NCBI RefSeq assembly: GCF_037126175.1
Contig: NZ_CP146986.1
Coordinates: 5,456,501 to 5,520,500 of the forward strand
Length of the DNA stretch: 64,000 bases
Source of the DNA: Pseudomonas sp. RSB 5.4
GTDB taxonomy: Bacteria; Pseudomonadota; Gammaproteobacteria; Pseudomonadales; Pseudomonadaceae
Reading direction: 5' to 3'
Part shown: positions 34,145 to 48,651 of the stretch, one piece after another
Numbering within the stretch: position 1 is the stretch's first letter
Layout of the letters: each line of letters begins with the position of its first letter
The notes under the pieces: model-generated
Told to the model about the DNA's origin: nothing
What the model saw: the letters and a program-made list of their open reading frames with translations, nothing else
Databases searched by the model: none
Position numbers and translations under genes: made by a program

Positions 34145-34711
34145 ATGGCTGACGAACAGACAGTAGATACGCAAAATCCAGAAGCCAATCAGGCGCCCGA
34201 AACTTCGGGTGACGACCTGGCGACCCGTGTACAAGTGCTCGAAGAGCAGTTGGCCGCCGCGCAGGATCAGTCGCTGCGCGTAGCTGCCGATCTGCAGAAC
34301 GTCCGCCGTCGTGCCGAGCAGGATGTCGAGAAGGCGCACAAGTTTGCGCTGGAAAAATTCGCCGGTGACCTGCTGCCGATCGTCGACAGTCTGGAGCGCG
34401 GCCTCGAGCTGTCGAGCCCGGACGACGAAAGCATCCGTCCGATGCGCGAAGGCATCGAGCTGACCCTGAAAATGTTCCACGACACCCTCAAGCGTTATCA
34501 GCTTGAAGCGATCGATCCGCATGGCGAACCGTTCAACGCTGTTCACCATCAGGCGATGGCCATGCAGGAAAGCGCCGACGTCGAACCGAACAGCGTTCTG
34601 AAGGTGTTCCAGAAGGGCTACCAGCTCAATGGTCGCCTGTTGCGTCCGGCCATGGTTGTGGTCAGCAAGGCGCCGGCGCCAATTTCGCCTTCGATTGACG
34701 AGAAGGCTTGA
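34145..34711 (+). CDS. grpE: Nucleotide exchange factor GrpE
   Basis: 188 aa co-chaperone that releases ADP from DnaK. An acidic, flexible N-terminus leads to the long dimer helix ([20 protein letters not shown] then [13 protein letters not shown]) and the beta domain ([20 protein letters not shown]). AAAGGAG precedes the ATG. It is the first of grpE-dnaK-dnaJ, with its own sigma-32 promoter. Confidence 0.97.
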   Translation: MADEQTVDTQNPEANQAPETSGDDLATRVQVLEEQLAAAQDQSLRVAADLQNVRRRAEQDVEKAHKFALEKFAGDLLPIVDSLERGLELSSPDDESIRPMREGIELTLKMFHDTLKRYQLEAIDPHGEPFNAVHHQAMAMQESADVEPNSVLKVFQKGYQLNGRLLRPAMVVVSKAPAPISPSIDEKA

Positions 34712-34732
34712 AATTAGCCGCAAGGCCCCCAT
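34707..34732 (+). promoter_or_regulatory. Second sigma-32 promoter, overlapping the grpE stop, for dnaK
   Basis: CTTGAA at 34707-34712 and CCCCAT at 34727-34732 (continuing TTAG) are again spaced by 14 bases. The grpE stop codon TGA (34709-34711) lies inside the -35 element. It would give dnaK heat-shock transcription independent of grpE. Confidence 0.8.
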
Positions 34733-34813
34733 TTAGAAGTCAAGCGTTTAAGTATTACCGCAGTTAGCCACCACTGCTGCGGCAACAAAATCCAAAGTTT
34801 CGGGAGAGTGAAC

Positions 34814-36730
34814 ATGGGCAAAATTATCGGTATCGACCTGGGGACTACCAACTCCTGCGTCTCCGTGCTGGAAAACGGCGTAGCCAAAGTTATCGAAAAC
34901 GCCGAAGGCGCGCGTACCACGCCGTCGATCATCGCTTACGCCAACGATGGTGAAATCCTCGTTGGTCAGTCGGCCAAGCGTCAGGCAGTGACCAACCCGC
35001 ACAACACCCTGTACGCGGTGAAGCGTCTGATCGGTCGCAAGTTCGACGAAGAAGTCGTACAGAAAGACATCAAGATGGTCCCGTACAAAATCGCCAAGGC
35101 TGACAATGGCGATGCCTGGGTTGAAGTGAACGGCCAGAAAATGGCGCCGCCACAAATCTCGGCTGAAATCCTGAAGAAGATGAAGAAGACCGCCGAAGAC
35201 TACCTCGGCGAGCCTGTGACCGAAGCGGTGATCACCGTTCCGGCCTACTTCAATGACAGCCAGCGTCAGGCGACCAAAGACGCCGGCCGCATCGCCGGTC
35301 TGGACGTTAAACGTATCATCAACGAACCAACCGCAGCTGCTCTGGCTTACGGTATGGACAAGGCCAAGGGCGATCATACCGTGATCGTTTACGACCTGGG
35401 TGGCGGTACTTTCGACGTGTCCGTGATCGAGATCGCTGAAGTTGACGGCGAGCACCAGTTCGAAGTGTTGGCCACCAACGGTGACACCTTCCTCGGCGGT
35501 GAAGACTTCGACATTCGTCTGATCGACTACCTCGTTGACGAATTCAAGAAAGAAAGCGGCATGAACCTCAAAGGTGACCCGCTGGCGATGCAGCGCCTGA
35601 AAGAAGCCGCTGAGAAAGCCAAGATCGAGCTGTCGTCCGCTCAGTCGACCGACGTCAACCTGCCGTACATCACTGCAGACGCTACCGGTCCTAAGCACCT
35701 GAACGTGAAGATTTCGCGTGCCAAGCTCGAAGCACTGGTTGAAGACCTGGTTCAGCGCACCATCGAGCCTTGCCGTATCGCCATGAAAGACGCCGGTATC
35801 GACGTTGGCGCGATCAACGACGTGATTCTGGTCGGTGGTCAGACCCGTATGCCGCTGGTACAGAAGCTGGTCACCGATTTCTTCGGTAAAGAAGCACGTA
35901 AAGACGTGAACCCGGACGAAGCGGTTGCCATGGGTGCTGCGATTCAGGGCGCCGTTCTGGCTGGTGACGTGAAAGACGTTCTGCTGCTCGACGTCAGCCC
36001 GCTGACCCTGGGTATCGAAACCATGGGTGGCGTGATGACCGCGCTGATCGAGAAAAACACCACGATTCCTACCAAAAAATCGCAAGTGTTCTCGACTGCC
36101 GACGACAACCAGGGCGCCGTGACCATTCACGTCCTGCAAGGTGAGCGTAAGCAAGCTGCACAGAACAAATCGCTGGGCAAGTTCGACCTGGCCGACATTC
36201 CGCCAGCTCCACGTGGCGTGCCGCAGATCGAAGTGACCTTCGACATCGACGCTAACGGCATCCTGCACGTTGGCGCGAAAGACAAGGCGACCGGCAAAGA
36301 GCAGAAGATCACCATCAAGGCCAACTCCGGTCTGTCGGATGAAGAAATTCAGAAGATGGTTCGCGATGCCGAGCTGAACGCCGAGGAAGACCGCAAGTTC
36401 GCTGAACTGGCTGAATCCCGTAACAAGGGTGACGCACTGGTTCACTCGACTCGCAAAATGGTTACCGAAGCGGGCGACAAGGTCAGCGCTGAAGAGAAGA
36501 CCGCGATCGAAGCCGCTGTGGTTGCACTGGAAGCCGCTGTGAAAGGCGACGACAAGGCTGCCATCGAAGCGAAGATCGAAGAGCTGTCGAAAGTCTCGGC
36601 TCCGGTTGCTCAGAAGATGTACGCCGAACAGGCTCAGCCTGCTGAAGGCGCGGCGCCGCACGACGAGAAAGCTGAAAAGGCTGACGATGTCGTTGATGCC
36701 GAGTTCGAAGAGGTCAAAGACCACAAGTAA
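34814..36730 (+). CDS. dnaK: Hsp70 chaperone DnaK
   Basis: 638 aa from ATG 34814 with CGGGAG upstream (a GTG at 34808 is in frame). The ATPase domain begins [13 protein letters not shown] and has the phosphate loop [15 protein letters not shown]; the substrate domain and lid follow, ending in the acidic EFEEVKDHK that meets co-chaperones. Length equals that of E. coli DnaK. Codon use is strongly biased, as expected for high expression. Confidence 0.98.
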   Translation: MGKIIGIDLGTTNSCVSVLENGVAKVIENAEGARTTPSIIAYANDGEILVGQSAKRQAVTNPHNTLYAVKRLIGRKFDEEVVQKDIKMVPYKIAKADNGDAWVEVNGQKMAPPQISAEILKKMKKTAEDYLGEPVTEAVITVPAYFNDSQRQATKDAGRIAGLDVKRIINEPTAAALAYGMDKAKGDHTVIVYDLGGGTFDVSVIEIAEVDGEHQFEVLATNGDTFLGGEDFDIRLIDYLVDEFKKESGMNLKGDPLAMQRLKEAAEKAKIELSSAQSTDVNLPYITADATGPKHLNVKISRAKLEALVEDLVQRTIEPCRIAMKDAGIDVGAINDVILVGGQTRMPLVQKLVTDFFGKEARKDVNPDEAVAMGAAIQGAVLAGDVKDVLLLDVSPLTLGIETMGGVMTALIEKNTTIPTKKSQVFSTADDNQGAVTIHVLQGERKQAAQNKSLGKFDLADIPPAPRGVPQIEVTFDIDANGILHVGAKDKATGKEQKITIKANSGLSDEEIQKMVRDAELNAEEDRKFAELAESRNKGDALVHSTRKMVTEAGDKVSAEEKTAIEAAVVALEAAVKGDDKAAIEAKIEELSKVSAPVAQKMYAEQAQPAEGAAPHDEKAEKADDVVDAEFEEVKDHK

Positions 36731-36784
36731 GTTGTTGGTCGCCCGGTTGACTGCCTTGCGGCGGTGACTGGTAGGATGTCGCCG

Positions 36785-36804
36785 CGCGGGAGCTTGCTCC
36801 CGCG
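36785..36804. repeat. Single REP hairpin between dnaK and dnaJ
   Basis: CGCGGGAGC-TT-GCTCCCGCG, a perfect palindrome of the Pseudomonas REP type, in the 297-base gap between dnaK and dnaJ. It could stabilise the dnaK mRNA 3' end. Confidence 0.75.
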
Positions 36805-37027
36805 TTGGCGTATCTGGAATACACGAATTTTTACAGCATGCGACAAGGTTCGCTTGCTGCTGGTATGGCCGGGAATGCTCCTGCTTTTCGCGCTGCAAGT
36901 ACCAAACGAAGCAAAGACCAGGATCGTTGAATTGACGTGAGTTGGGTCCGGGCCTGTATTGGGGCTCAACGAGTTTGGCCATCCTCAGGAGGGGTTTGCC
37001 GGACGTCCTCAAGAGTGCAAAAGAATT

Positions 37028-38152
37028 ATGGCAAAGCGTGACTATTACGAAGTATTGGGTGTTGAGCGTGGTTCAAGCGATGCAGACCTGAAGAAGGCCT
37101 ATCGTCGTCTGGCGATGAAGCATCACCCGGACCGTAATCCCGATGACAAAGCGTCGGAAGAACTGTTCAAAGAGGCCAACGAGGCCTACGAAGTATTGTC
37201 CGATTCGAGCAAGCGCGCGGCGTACGACCAGTACGGTCATGCCGGTGTCGACCCAAGCATGGGTGGCGGTGGCGCCGGTTTCGGCGGGCAGAACTTCTCC
37301 GACATCTTTGGCGATGTCTTCAGTGACTTCTTCGGTGGCGGTCGTGGCGGTTCCCGTGGCGGCGCCCAGCGTGGCAGCGATCTGCGCTACACCCTGGAGC
37401 TGAATCTGGAAGAAGCGGTGCGCGGCACTACCGTGAATATCCGCGTTCCGACACTGGTCAATTGCAAGCCATGCGATGGTTCCGGCGCGAAGAAAGGCTC
37501 GTCGCCATCGACCTGCCCGACCTGCGGCGGCATCGGTCAGGTGCGCATGCAACAGGGCTTCTTCTCGGTGCAGCAGACCTGCCCGCGTTGCCATGGCCAG
37601 GGCAAGATCATTTCCGATCCGTGCGATTCCTGCCACGGCGATGGTCGCGTCGAAGAGTACAAGACCCTGTCGGTGAAAGTGCCGGCTGGCGTCGATACCG
37701 GCGACCGCATTCGTCTGTCCGGCGAAGGCGAAGCGGGTACTCAAGGTGGCCCGACTGGCGACCTGTACGTGGTGATCAACGTACGCGAGCACGACATCTT
37801 CCAGCGCGATGGCAAACACCTGTTCTGCGAAGTGCCGATCAGCTTCGTTGATGCGGCGCTCGGCGGCGAACTGGAAATCCCGACCCTCGACGGTCGCGTC
37901 AAACTGAAAATCCCTGAAGGTACTCAGACCGGCAAGCAGTTCCGCGTGCGCGGCAAAGGCGTGGCGCCAGTGCGTGGCGGTGGTGCGGGCGACCTGATGT
38001 GCCGTGTGGCTGTCGAGACGCCAGTCAATCTGAATCGTCGTCAGCGCGAATTGCTCGAAGAGTTCCGCAGCTCGCTGGCGGACGACAACAGTCACTCGCC
38101 GAAAACCACCGGTTGGTTCGATGGTGTGAAGCGCTTCTTCGGCGATCTGTAA
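37028..38152 (+). CDS. dnaJ: Hsp40 co-chaperone DnaJ
   Basis: 374 aa from ATG 37028 ([12 protein letters not shown]); the longer frame to 36959 has no family support. The J domain has the HPD motif ([10 protein letters not shown]) that stimulates DnaK. A Gly/Phe region and four CxxCxGxG zinc repeats (from CKPCDGSG to CDSCHGDG) follow, then the client-binding C-terminus. dapB starts 9 bases after the stop. Confidence 0.98.
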   Translation: MAKRDYYEVLGVERGSSDADLKKAYRRLAMKHHPDRNPDDKASEELFKEANEAYEVLSDSSKRAAYDQYGHAGVDPSMGGGGAGFGGQNFSDIFGDVFSDFFGGGRGGSRGGAQRGSDLRYTLELNLEEAVRGTTVNIRVPTLVNCKPCDGSGAKKGSSPSTCPTCGGIGQVRMQQGFFSVQQTCPRCHGQGKIISDPCDSCHGDGRVEEYKTLSVKVPAGVDTGDRIRLSGEGEAGTQGGPTGDLYVVINVREHDIFQRDGKHLFCEVPISFVDAALGGELEIPTLDGRVKLKIPEGTQTGKQFRVRGKGVAPVRGGGAGDLMCRVAVETPVNLNRRQRELLEEFRSSLADDNSHSPKTTGWFDGVKRFFGDL

Positions 38153-38968
<816 letters not shown>

Positions 38969-38981
38969 TTGACTGTTTTAC

Positions 38982-39013
38982 CCAGCGCAAACGCCCGGTT
39001 TGCGCTGGTTTTT
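38982..39013 (+). terminator. Terminator after dapB
   Basis: CCAGCGCAAAC, five-base loop, GTTTGCGCTGG, then TTTTT: an 11-bp perfect stem with T run 13 bases past the dapB stop. Confidence 0.9.
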
Positions 39014-39104
39014 CTACACCGCGCGACGGCCTGTCGCATTCTCCGGCCTTTTAGGCTCTTTAGCGGTGGACCAAAAAAGCCTTTTTCTGTAAGCTACAGC
39101 TTTA

Positions 39105-39180
39105 GTGTGTCCACTAAAAGCGCGCAGAATAATTCAGTGAAGAAGCGGGGTGACGTGTCCATACGTCACTCCGCTTTTTT
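39105..39180 (+). promoter_or_regulatory. carA leader: possible leader peptide and attenuator hairpin
   Basis: A terminator-type stem (AAGCGGGGTGACGT at 39143-39156 pairing with ACGTCACTCCGCTT, one G-T pair, then a T run to about 39180) stands about 45 bases before carA, in its own leader. Just before it a GTG-started frame, 39105-39140, reads MCPLKARRIIQ with two adjacent Arg codons and stops 2 bases before the stem. This layout suggests attenuation linked to arginine or pyrimidine supply. The hairpin is clear; the peptide and mechanism are inference. Confidence 0.55.
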
Positions 39181-39225
39181 ACAACCTGCGATTGCCCTTT
39201 CATGCGTTATTTACGGGAGGTCTTC

Positions 39226-40362
39226 TTGACTAAGCCAGCCATACTCGCCCTTGCTGATGGCAGCATTTTTCGCGGCGAAGCCATTGGAGCCGACGGTCAA
39301 ACCGTTGGTGAGGTGGTGTTCAACACCGCAATGACCGGCTATCAGGAAATCCTTACCGATCCTTCCTACGCCCAGCAGATCGTTACCCTGACTTACCCGC
39401 ACATCGGCAACACCGGCACCACGCCGGAAGACGCCGAGTCTGACCGCGTATGGTCCGCTGGCCTGGTGATCCGTGACCTGCCGCTGGTAGCGAGCAACTG
39501 GCGTAACACGATGTCCCTGTCCGACTACCTGAAAGCCAACAATGTTGTGGCAATCGCTGGTATCGATACTCGTCGCCTGACCCGCATCCTGCGTGAAAAA
39601 GGCGCACAGAACGGCTGCATCATGGCCGGCGACAACATCTCCGAAGAAGCTGCAATTGCCGCCGCGCAAGGCTTCCCGGGCCTGAAAGGCATGGATCTGG
39701 CGAAAGTCGTCAGCACCAAGGAAAAGTACGAATGGCGCTCCACTGTCTGGGATTTGAAGACCGACAGCCACGCGACCATCGATGCCTCCGAGCTGCCATA
39801 TCACGTGGTTGCCTACGACTACGGCGTCAAACTGAACATCCTGCGCATGCTGGTCGAGCGCGGCTGCCGCGTGACCGTGGTGCCGGCGCAAACCCCGGCT
39901 GCCGATGTGCTGGCACTCAAGCCGGACGGCGTGTTCCTGTCCAACGGCCCTGGTGACCCGGAGCCTTGCGACTACGCGATCAAGGCGATCAAGGAAGTGC
40001 TGGAAACCGAGATCCCGGTATTCGGTATCTGCCTCGGTCACCAGTTGCTGGCTCTGGCCTCCGGCGCCAAGACCCTGAAAATGGGCCATGGCCACCACGG
40101 TGCCAACCACCCGGTGCAGGATCTGGACACTGGCGTCGTGATGATCACCAGCCAGAACCACGGTTTCGCGGTTGACGAAGCGACCCTGCCGGCCAACGTG
40201 CGTGCGATCCACAAATCGCTGTTCGACGGCACCCTGCAAGGCATCGAGCGCACCGATAAGAGCGCGTTCAGCTTCCAGGGCCACCCTGAAGCGAGCCCGG
40301 GCCCGAACGATGTGGCGCCCCTGTTCGACCGCTTCATCAACGAGATGGCCAAGCGACGCTAA
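39226..40362 (+). CDS. carA: Carbamoyl-phosphate synthase small subunit CarA
   Basis: 378 aa from TTG 39226, chosen because GGGAGG lies 8 bases upstream and the protein then begins [16 protein letters not shown] at the normal Pseudomonas length; ATG 39202 would add eight residues. It is the glutamine amidotransferase that feeds ammonia to CarB. The catalytic Cys is in [13 protein letters not shown], with the His/Glu pair in [11 protein letters not shown]. It makes carbamoyl phosphate for arginine and pyrimidines. Confidence 0.97.
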   Translation: MTKPAILALADGSIFRGEAIGADGQTVGEVVFNTAMTGYQEILTDPSYAQQIVTLTYPHIGNTGTTPEDAESDRVWSAGLVIRDLPLVASNWRNTMSLSDYLKANNVVAIAGIDTRRLTRILREKGAQNGCIMAGDNISEEAAIAAAQGFPGLKGMDLAKVVSTKEKYEWRSTVWDLKTDSHATIDASELPYHVVAYDYGVKLNILRMLVERGCRVTVVPAQTPAADVLALKPDGVFLSNGPGDPEPCDYAIKAIKEVLETEIPVFGICLGHQLLALASGAKTLKMGHGHHGANHPVQDLDTGVVMITSQNHGFAVDEATLPANVRAIHKSLFDGTLQGIERTDKSAFSFQGHPEASPGPNDVAPLFDRFINEMAKRR

Positions 40363-40488
40363 GCGTTCGCCTTGAGACTGTAGCGAGAAGCCCTCGAGGG
40401 CGGCCCCGATACCGGTGGCGCCCCTCAGGGCTTCAGAAATCGATCAAGACGGCTTGCCGACTGACCTGCGGATTTGAGTGACAAACCC

Positions 40489-43706
<3,218 letters not shown>

Positions 43707-43710
<4 letters not shown>

Positions 43711-44183
43711 TCAAATACCCAATGACTGTCCAGGGCGCGAAAGCCCTGGAAGAAGAACACGCTCATCTGACCAAGGTCGTTCGTCCGAAACTCAGCCAGG
43801 ACATCGGTACGGCTCGCGAGTTGGGTGACCTGAAGGAAAACGCTGAATACCATGCCGCCCGCGAACAGCAAGGCATGGTCGAGGCGCGGATCCGTGATAT
43901 CGAAGGCCGGATCCAGAATCAGGTCATCATTGATGTGACGACCATTCCGCACACCGGCAAAGTGATCTTCGGTACTACCGTCGAGATCGCCAACGTCGAG
44001 ACGGATGAGAGCGTCACTTACCACATCGTCGGTGAGGATGAGGCTGACTTCAAACTCGGCAAGATTTCGGTTGGCTCGCCTCTGGCCCGCGCCTTGATCG
44101 GCAAGGAAGAGGGCGATGTGGTCGCAGTGAAAACGCCAAGCGGCGTTATCGAGTACGAGATTGTCGAAGTCCGTCACATCTGA
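43707..44183 (+). CDS. greA: Transcript cleavage factor GreA
   Basis: 158 aa. The N-terminal coiled coil carries the tip residues Asp-Leu-Lys-Glu-Asn ([20 protein letters not shown]) that reach the RNA polymerase active site and rescue backtracked complexes. The FKBP-like C-terminal domain ends [10 protein letters not shown]. It is translationally coupled to carB. Confidence 0.98.
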
Positions 44184-44211
44184 AGGCAGGCGCCCGCTAC
44201 GTGCGGGCGCC

Positions 44212-44616
44212 ATGCTTTGGCAGCTGACCCAGATGTTGTGGGTCGGCGGCTTCTGGCTGATTCATCTCGGTTTGCGAGCGGTGTTGGGCAAGATTGGCCT
44301 GGCACCATTGCTGATCGATGAGATTGCCGATGCGTTCGAAGTGCCGGTGGTGAGTTTTGCCGCCGCATGCGTGATCTTTCAGGCTTTGGTGCTGGTACAG
44401 GCCGAGGGCCTTGCCAGTCTATGGCGGGACTTTCGTGGGCAGGTGTTGCTGATGGCGTTGTATGCGTGTGCGATGTTCGTCGCCGTGCGTGTCGGCTGGC
44501 CGCAAGCGCAGCGCTGGCAGGAGTTCAGTTTTCTGGTGTTGGGCTTTTCCGGTCTGGTGCTGGTGTTGCAACCGGTTCCGGGATGGAGTGGGAGGGTGCG
44601 CGAAGCACACCCTTGA
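44212..44616 (+). CDS. Small inner-membrane protein of unknown function
   Basis: 134 aa with four likely membrane helices (MLWVGGFWLIHLGLRAVLG, VVSFAAACVIFQALVLVQA, VLLMALYACAMFVAVRVG, EFSFLVLGFSGLVLVLQPV). It may belong to the DUF4149 group, which I cannot confirm. The ATG directly follows a perfect hairpin (GGCGCCCGC at 44189-44197, loop, GCGGGCGCC ending at 44211), so no free ribosome site is visible. An in-frame TTG at 44161, inside greA, is an alternative start. Confidence 0.7.
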   Translation: MLWQLTQMLWVGGFWLIHLGLRAVLGKIGLAPLLIDEIADAFEVPVVSFAAACVIFQALVLVQAEGLASLWRDFRGQVLLMALYACAMFVAVRVGWPQAQRWQEFSFLVLGFSGLVLVLQPVPGWSGRVREAHP

Positions 44617-44625
44617 CCCTTGTCA

Positions 44626-44934
44626 TCACTTGAAGCGATGAACGTTCGACAGCTGCTTGTTGACGCTGAAGTTCTTGCGATAAACCAGTGCCATCTTGCC
44701 GATGACCTGAACCAGGTCCGCTTTGCCGACCTTGCACAGTTCTGCAATGTGCGCCAGGCGCGACTCGCGGTCGAGGATGTTGAGCTTGATCTTGATCAGC
44801 TCATGATCCGCCAATGCGCGTTCGAGTTCGGCTAACACACCTTCAGTCAAACCGTTGTCAGCCACAGTCAAAACTGGTTTCAGATGGTGGCCAATGGATT
44901 TGTACTGTTTCTTCTGCTCTGGAGTGAGCGGCAT
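44626..44934 (-). CDS. yhbY: CRM-domain RNA-binding protein YhbY
   Basis: 102 aa ribosome-associated protein made of one CRM domain. The start PLTPEQKKQYKSIGHHLKPV, the loop VADNGLTEGV and the end GKADLVQVIGKMALVYRKN match the family, which binds pre-50S particles. It is divergent from rlmE, which also acts on the 50S subunit. Confidence 0.95.
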   Translation of the reverse strand: MPLTPEQKKQYKSIGHHLKPVLTVADNGLTEGVLAELERALADHELIKIKLNILDRESRLAHIAELCKVGKADLVQVIGKMALVYRKNFSVNKQLSNVHRFK

Positions 44935-45035
44935 AATCTGACCCTTTCGTCTGGATTCTGTAAAATGGCGGCCATTTTACCCGAGGGTTCGTGGATCCGC
45001 CCAATTAATCACGACCCTTATTATCGAGGTGCCCA

Positions 45036-45665
45036 ATGGCGCGTTCCAAGACAAGCCTTGGTTGGCTGAAACGACATGTCAACGATCCTTATGTGAAGCA
45101 GGCGCAGAAGGATGGCTACCGCTCGCGTGCGAGTTACAAGCTTCTGGAGATCCAGGAGAAATACAAGCTGATCCGTTCCGGCATGAGCGTTGTCGACCTG
45201 GGCGCGGCGCCCGGCGGCTGGTCGCAGGTCACCAGCCGGTTGATCGGCGGTCAGGGCCGTCTGATTGCGTCGGACATCCTGGAAATGGACAGCATCCCGG
45301 ACGTGACTTTCATCCAGGGTGACTTCACCGAGGACGAAGTGCTCGCGCGGATCCTTGAAGCCGTGGGTAATTCGCAGGTGGACCTTGTGATTTCCGATAT
45401 GGCCCCCAATATGAGTGGTACGCCTGAAGTAGACATGCCCAAAGCTATGTTCCTTTGTGAGCTGGCGCTTGATCTGGCGGAGCGGATACTCAAGCCGGGC
45501 GGTAATTTCGTGATCAAGATTTTTCAGGGCGAAGGTTTCGATGTTTACCTGAAGGATGCTCGCAAGAAATTCGACAAGATACAGATGATCAAGCCGGATT
45601 CGTCCCGTGGCAGCTCCCGCGAGCAATATATGCTGGCTTGGGGCTACCGCGGCGGCAACGAGTAA
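45036..45665 (+). CDS. rlmE: 23S rRNA 2'-O-methyltransferase RlmE (FtsJ/RrmJ)
   Basis: 209 aa. The SAM-binding motif [14 protein letters not shown] and the KDKE catalytic set of the family (Lys in [13 protein letters not shown], Asp in [11 protein letters not shown], Lys in [10 protein letters not shown], Glu in [13 protein letters not shown]) are all visible. It methylates U2552 of 23S rRNA late in 50S assembly. GAGGTG precedes the ATG. ftsH follows after about 190 bases, the usual order. Confidence 0.97.
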   Translation: MARSKTSLGWLKRHVNDPYVKQAQKDGYRSRASYKLLEIQEKYKLIRSGMSVVDLGAAPGGWSQVTSRLIGGQGRLIASDILEMDSIPDVTFIQGDFTEDEVLARILEAVGNSQVDLVISDMAPNMSGTPEVDMPKAMFLCELALDLAERILKPGGNFVIKIFQGEGFDVYLKDARKKFDKIQMIKPDSSRGSSREQYMLAWGYRGGNE

Positions 45666-45858
45666 AACGAGTTTTTTGGCCGGGGTGATAGGTTTTTCGT
45701 ATTTTGCCCCGCGTGCATAAGCGAATATTGTGTAGAAAGTGTTTCACAAAGGGTTACAGACGGCGCCTGCCAGAGTTGTAGGTAATGTAGTAAGTTAGGC
45801 CGGTGAATATCATGCGAAGCGCGCGCCAGTAGCGGAGCTTGCTTCAGAGGGTAGTTAA

Positions 45859-47775
45859 TTGAACGATATGGCAAAGAATCTGATCCTGTGGTTGATCATC
45901 GCGGCAGTCCTCGTGACGGTGATGAACAACTTCTCCAGCCCTAACGAGCCGCAGACCCTCAACTATTCCGACTTCATCCAGCAGGTCAAGGATGGCAAGG
46001 TCGAGCGCGTAGCCGTCGACGGCTATGTGATTACCGGCAAACGCAACGATGGTGACAGCTTCAAGACCATTCGTCCGGCGATCCAGGACAATGGTCTGAT
46101 TGGCGACCTGGTCGACAATCACGTTGTGGTTGAAGGCAAGCAGCCTGAACAGCAAAGCATCTGGACTCAACTCTTGGTGGCCAGCTTCCCGATCCTGGTG
46201 ATCATTGCGGTGTTCATGTTCTTCATGCGCCAGATGCAGGGTGGCGCCGGGGGCAAGGGTGGACCGATGAGCTTCGGCAAGAGCAAGGCGCGCCTGCTCT
46301 CCGAAGATCAGGTGAAAACCACCCTGGCTGACGTTGCGGGTTGCGACGAAGCCAAGGAAGAAGTCGGCGAGCTGGTTGAGTTCCTGCGTGATCCGGGCAA
46401 GTTCCAGCGCCTGGGCGGTCGTATTCCTCGCGGTGTGCTGATGGTCGGTCCTCCGGGTACCGGTAAAACCTTGCTGGCCAAGGCGATTGCCGGCGAAGCG
46501 AAGGTACCGTTCTTCACTATTTCCGGTTCCGACTTCGTTGAGATGTTCGTGGGTGTCGGCGCAAGCCGCGTTCGTGACATGTTCGAGCAGGCCAAGAAGC
46601 ACGCACCGTGCATCATCTTCATCGACGAAATCGACGCCGTCGGTCGCCACCGTGGCGCCGGCATGGGCGGTGGTCACGACGAGCGCGAGCAGACTCTCAA
46701 CCAGTTACTGGTGGAGATGGATGGCTTCGAAATGAATGACGGCATCATCGTGATCGCCGCTACCAACCGTCCTGACGTACTCGACCCTGCGCTGCTGCGT
46801 CCGGGCCGTTTCGACCGTCAGGTGGTTGTAGGTTTGCCGGACATCCGTGGTCGCGAGCAGATCCTCAAGGTTCACATGCGCAAAGTGCCAATGGGCGACG
46901 ACGTTGCTCCGGCCGTTATCGCACGCGGTACCCCGGGCTTCTCCGGTGCGGACCTGGCCAACCTGGTCAACGAGGCTTCGCTGTTCGCTGCACGCAGCGG
47001 CAAGCGCATCGTTGAAATGAAAGAATTCGAACTGGCCAAAGACAAGATCATGATGGGCGCCGAGCGCAAGTCGATGGTCATGTCCGAGAAAGAAAAACAG
47101 AACACCGCTTATCACGAAGCTGGCCACGCCATTGTTGGTCGCGTCGTGCCTGAGCATGATCCGGTCTACAAGGTCTCGATCATTCCGCGTGGTCGTGCGC
47201 TGGGTGTGACCATGTTCCTGCCGGAAGAAGATCGCTACAGTCTGTCCAAGCGTGCGCTGATCAGTCAGATCTGCTCGCTGTACGGCGGCCGTATCGCCGA
47301 AGAAATGACTCTAGGTTTCGACGGTGTGACCACCGGCGCTTCCAACGACATCATGCGTGCCAGTCAGATTGCGCGGAACATGGTGACCAAGTGGGGCCTG
47401 TCGGAAAAACTCGGTCCGCTGATGTACGCCGAAGAAGAGGGCGAAGTGTTCCTCGGTCGCGGTGGTGGTGGTCAGAATGCCAGTTTCTCCGGTGAGACCG
47501 CCAAGCTGATCGACTCCGAAGTGCGTAGCATCATCGATCAGTGCTACGGCACGGCCAAGCAGATCCTCACGGACAACCGTGACAAGCTGGATGCCATGGC
47601 CGATGCGCTGATGAAGTACGAAACCATCGATGCCGAGCAAATCGACGACATCATGGCGGGTCGTACGCCCCGCGAACCGCGTGACTGGACAGGTGGCACG
47701 GGTACGCCTCCGCCTCCAGTGATCCAGGATGAGCGTCCGGAAACACCGATCGGCGGTCCGGCTGCTGACGTTTAA
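45859..47775 (+). CDS. ftsH: Membrane AAA+ zinc metalloprotease FtsH
   Basis: 638 aa from TTG 45859, which has AGAGG at a good distance; ATG 45868 ([15 protein letters not shown]) would be 17 bases from that site. Two membrane helices (about residues 5-25 and 100-122) flank a periplasmic domain. Walker A is GPPGTGKT, the second region of homology includes [20 protein letters not shown], and the zinc site is HEAGHA. It degrades membrane proteins and regulators such as LpxC and sigma-32. folP follows after 8 bases. Confidence 0.97.
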   Translation: MNDMAKNLILWLIIAAVLVTVMNNFSSPNEPQTLNYSDFIQQVKDGKVERVAVDGYVITGKRNDGDSFKTIRPAIQDNGLIGDLVDNHVVVEGKQPEQQSIWTQLLVASFPILVIIAVFMFFMRQMQGGAGGKGGPMSFGKSKARLLSEDQVKTTLADVAGCDEAKEEVGELVEFLRDPGKFQRLGGRIPRGVLMVGPPGTGKTLLAKAIAGEAKVPFFTISGSDFVEMFVGVGASRVRDMFEQAKKHAPCIIFIDEIDAVGRHRGAGMGGGHDEREQTLNQLLVEMDGFEMNDGIIVIAATNRPDVLDPALLRPGRFDRQVVVGLPDIRGREQILKVHMRKVPMGDDVAPAVIARGTPGFSGADLANLVNEASLFAARSGKRIVEMKEFELAKDKIMMGAERKSMVMSEKEKQNTAYHEAGHAIVGRVVPEHDPVYKVSIIPRGRALGVTMFLPEEDRYSLSKRALISQICSLYGGRIAEEMTLGFDGVTTGASNDIMRASQIARNMVTKWGLSEKLGPLMYAEEEGEVFLGRGGGGQNASFSGETAKLIDSEVRSIIDQCYGTAKQILTDNRDKLDAMADALMKYETIDAEQIDDIMAGRTPREPRDWTGGTGTPPPPVIQDERPETPIGGPAADV

Positions 47776-47783
47776 GGTTTGAA

Positions 47784-48635
47784 ATGACTTCTGCACAGTC
47801 CCTGACCCGGTTGCCTTGCGGCAACCGGGTTCTTGATTTGGCCCGGACGCATGTCATGGGCATTCTCAATGTCACTCCCGATTCCTTTTCCGATGGCGGC
47901 CGCTACAGTCAGCTCGACGTGGCCTTGTGTCACGCCGAAGCCATGGTGGCTGCTGGCGCGACGCTGATTGATGTCGGCGGTGAGTCGACCCGGCCCGGCG
48001 CTCGAGCGGTTTCGCCGCTGGAAGAGCTGGAGCGCGTAGCTCCGATCGTGGAGCTGATCAATCGCGAGCTGGATGTGGTGATCTCGGTCGATACTTCGAC
48101 CCCTGCAGTGATGCGCGAAACTGCGCGGCTCGGTGCCGGGTTGATCAATGACGTGCGCTCGCTGCGCCGTGATGGTGCGCTGGATGCCGCTGCGGCGACC
48201 GGGTTGCCGGTATGTCTGATGCACATGCTCGGTGAGCCAGGTGACATGCAGGACAATCCGCACTATCAGGACGTCACTCGGGAAGTGGGTGAGTTTCTGA
48301 CCGAGCGCATGGCTCAATGTGCGGCGGCGGGTATTCCTGCCGAGCGGATCATTCTTGATCCCGGTTTCGGTTTCGCCAAAACCCTGCAGCACAATCTAAG
48401 CTTGTTCAAGCATATGGAAGCCCTGCATGCGCTGGGGCGTCCGCTATTGGTCGGTGTCTCACGCAAAAGCATGATTGGTCAGGCGCTGAATCGTCCGGTG
48501 GGCGAGCGTCTGCATGGTGGTCTGGCACTCGCGGCACTGGCGTCGGTGAAAGGAGCGCGTATATTGCGCGTCCATGATGTGGCGGAAACGGTAGACGTGG
48601 TGCGTATGCTCGCGGCCGTGGAATCAGCCGAATAA
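47784..48635 (+). CDS. folP: Dihydropteroate synthase FolP
   Basis: 283 aa folate-pathway enzyme joining pterin diphosphate with p-aminobenzoate; the sulfonamide target. The signatures [14 protein letters not shown] and [12 protein letters not shown], and the loop [13 protein letters not shown], are intact. The N-terminal 25 residues ([20 protein letters not shown]) are typical for Pseudomonas. ftsH-folP-glmM is a conserved order. Confidence 0.97.
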   Translation: MTSAQSLTRLPCGNRVLDLARTHVMGILNVTPDSFSDGGRYSQLDVALCHAEAMVAAGATLIDVGGESTRPGARAVSPLEELERVAPIVELINRELDVVISVDTSTPAVMRETARLGAGLINDVRSLRRDGALDAAAATGLPVCLMHMLGEPGDMQDNPHYQDVTREVGEFLTERMAQCAAAGIPAERIILDPGFGFAKTLQHNLSLFKHMEALHALGRPLLVGVSRKSMIGQALNRPVGERLHGGLALAALASVKGARILRVHDVAETVDVVRMLAAVESAE

Positions 48636-48651
48636 GAATGATGGAGCACTT

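Noticed and set aside
34748..37012. 754-residue frame antisense to dnaK
   Set aside because: Long antisense frames arise from the strong codon bias of dnaK; composition (His/Val/Phe/Gln-rich) is that of a shadow. The same holds for long frames opposite carB, infB and pnp.
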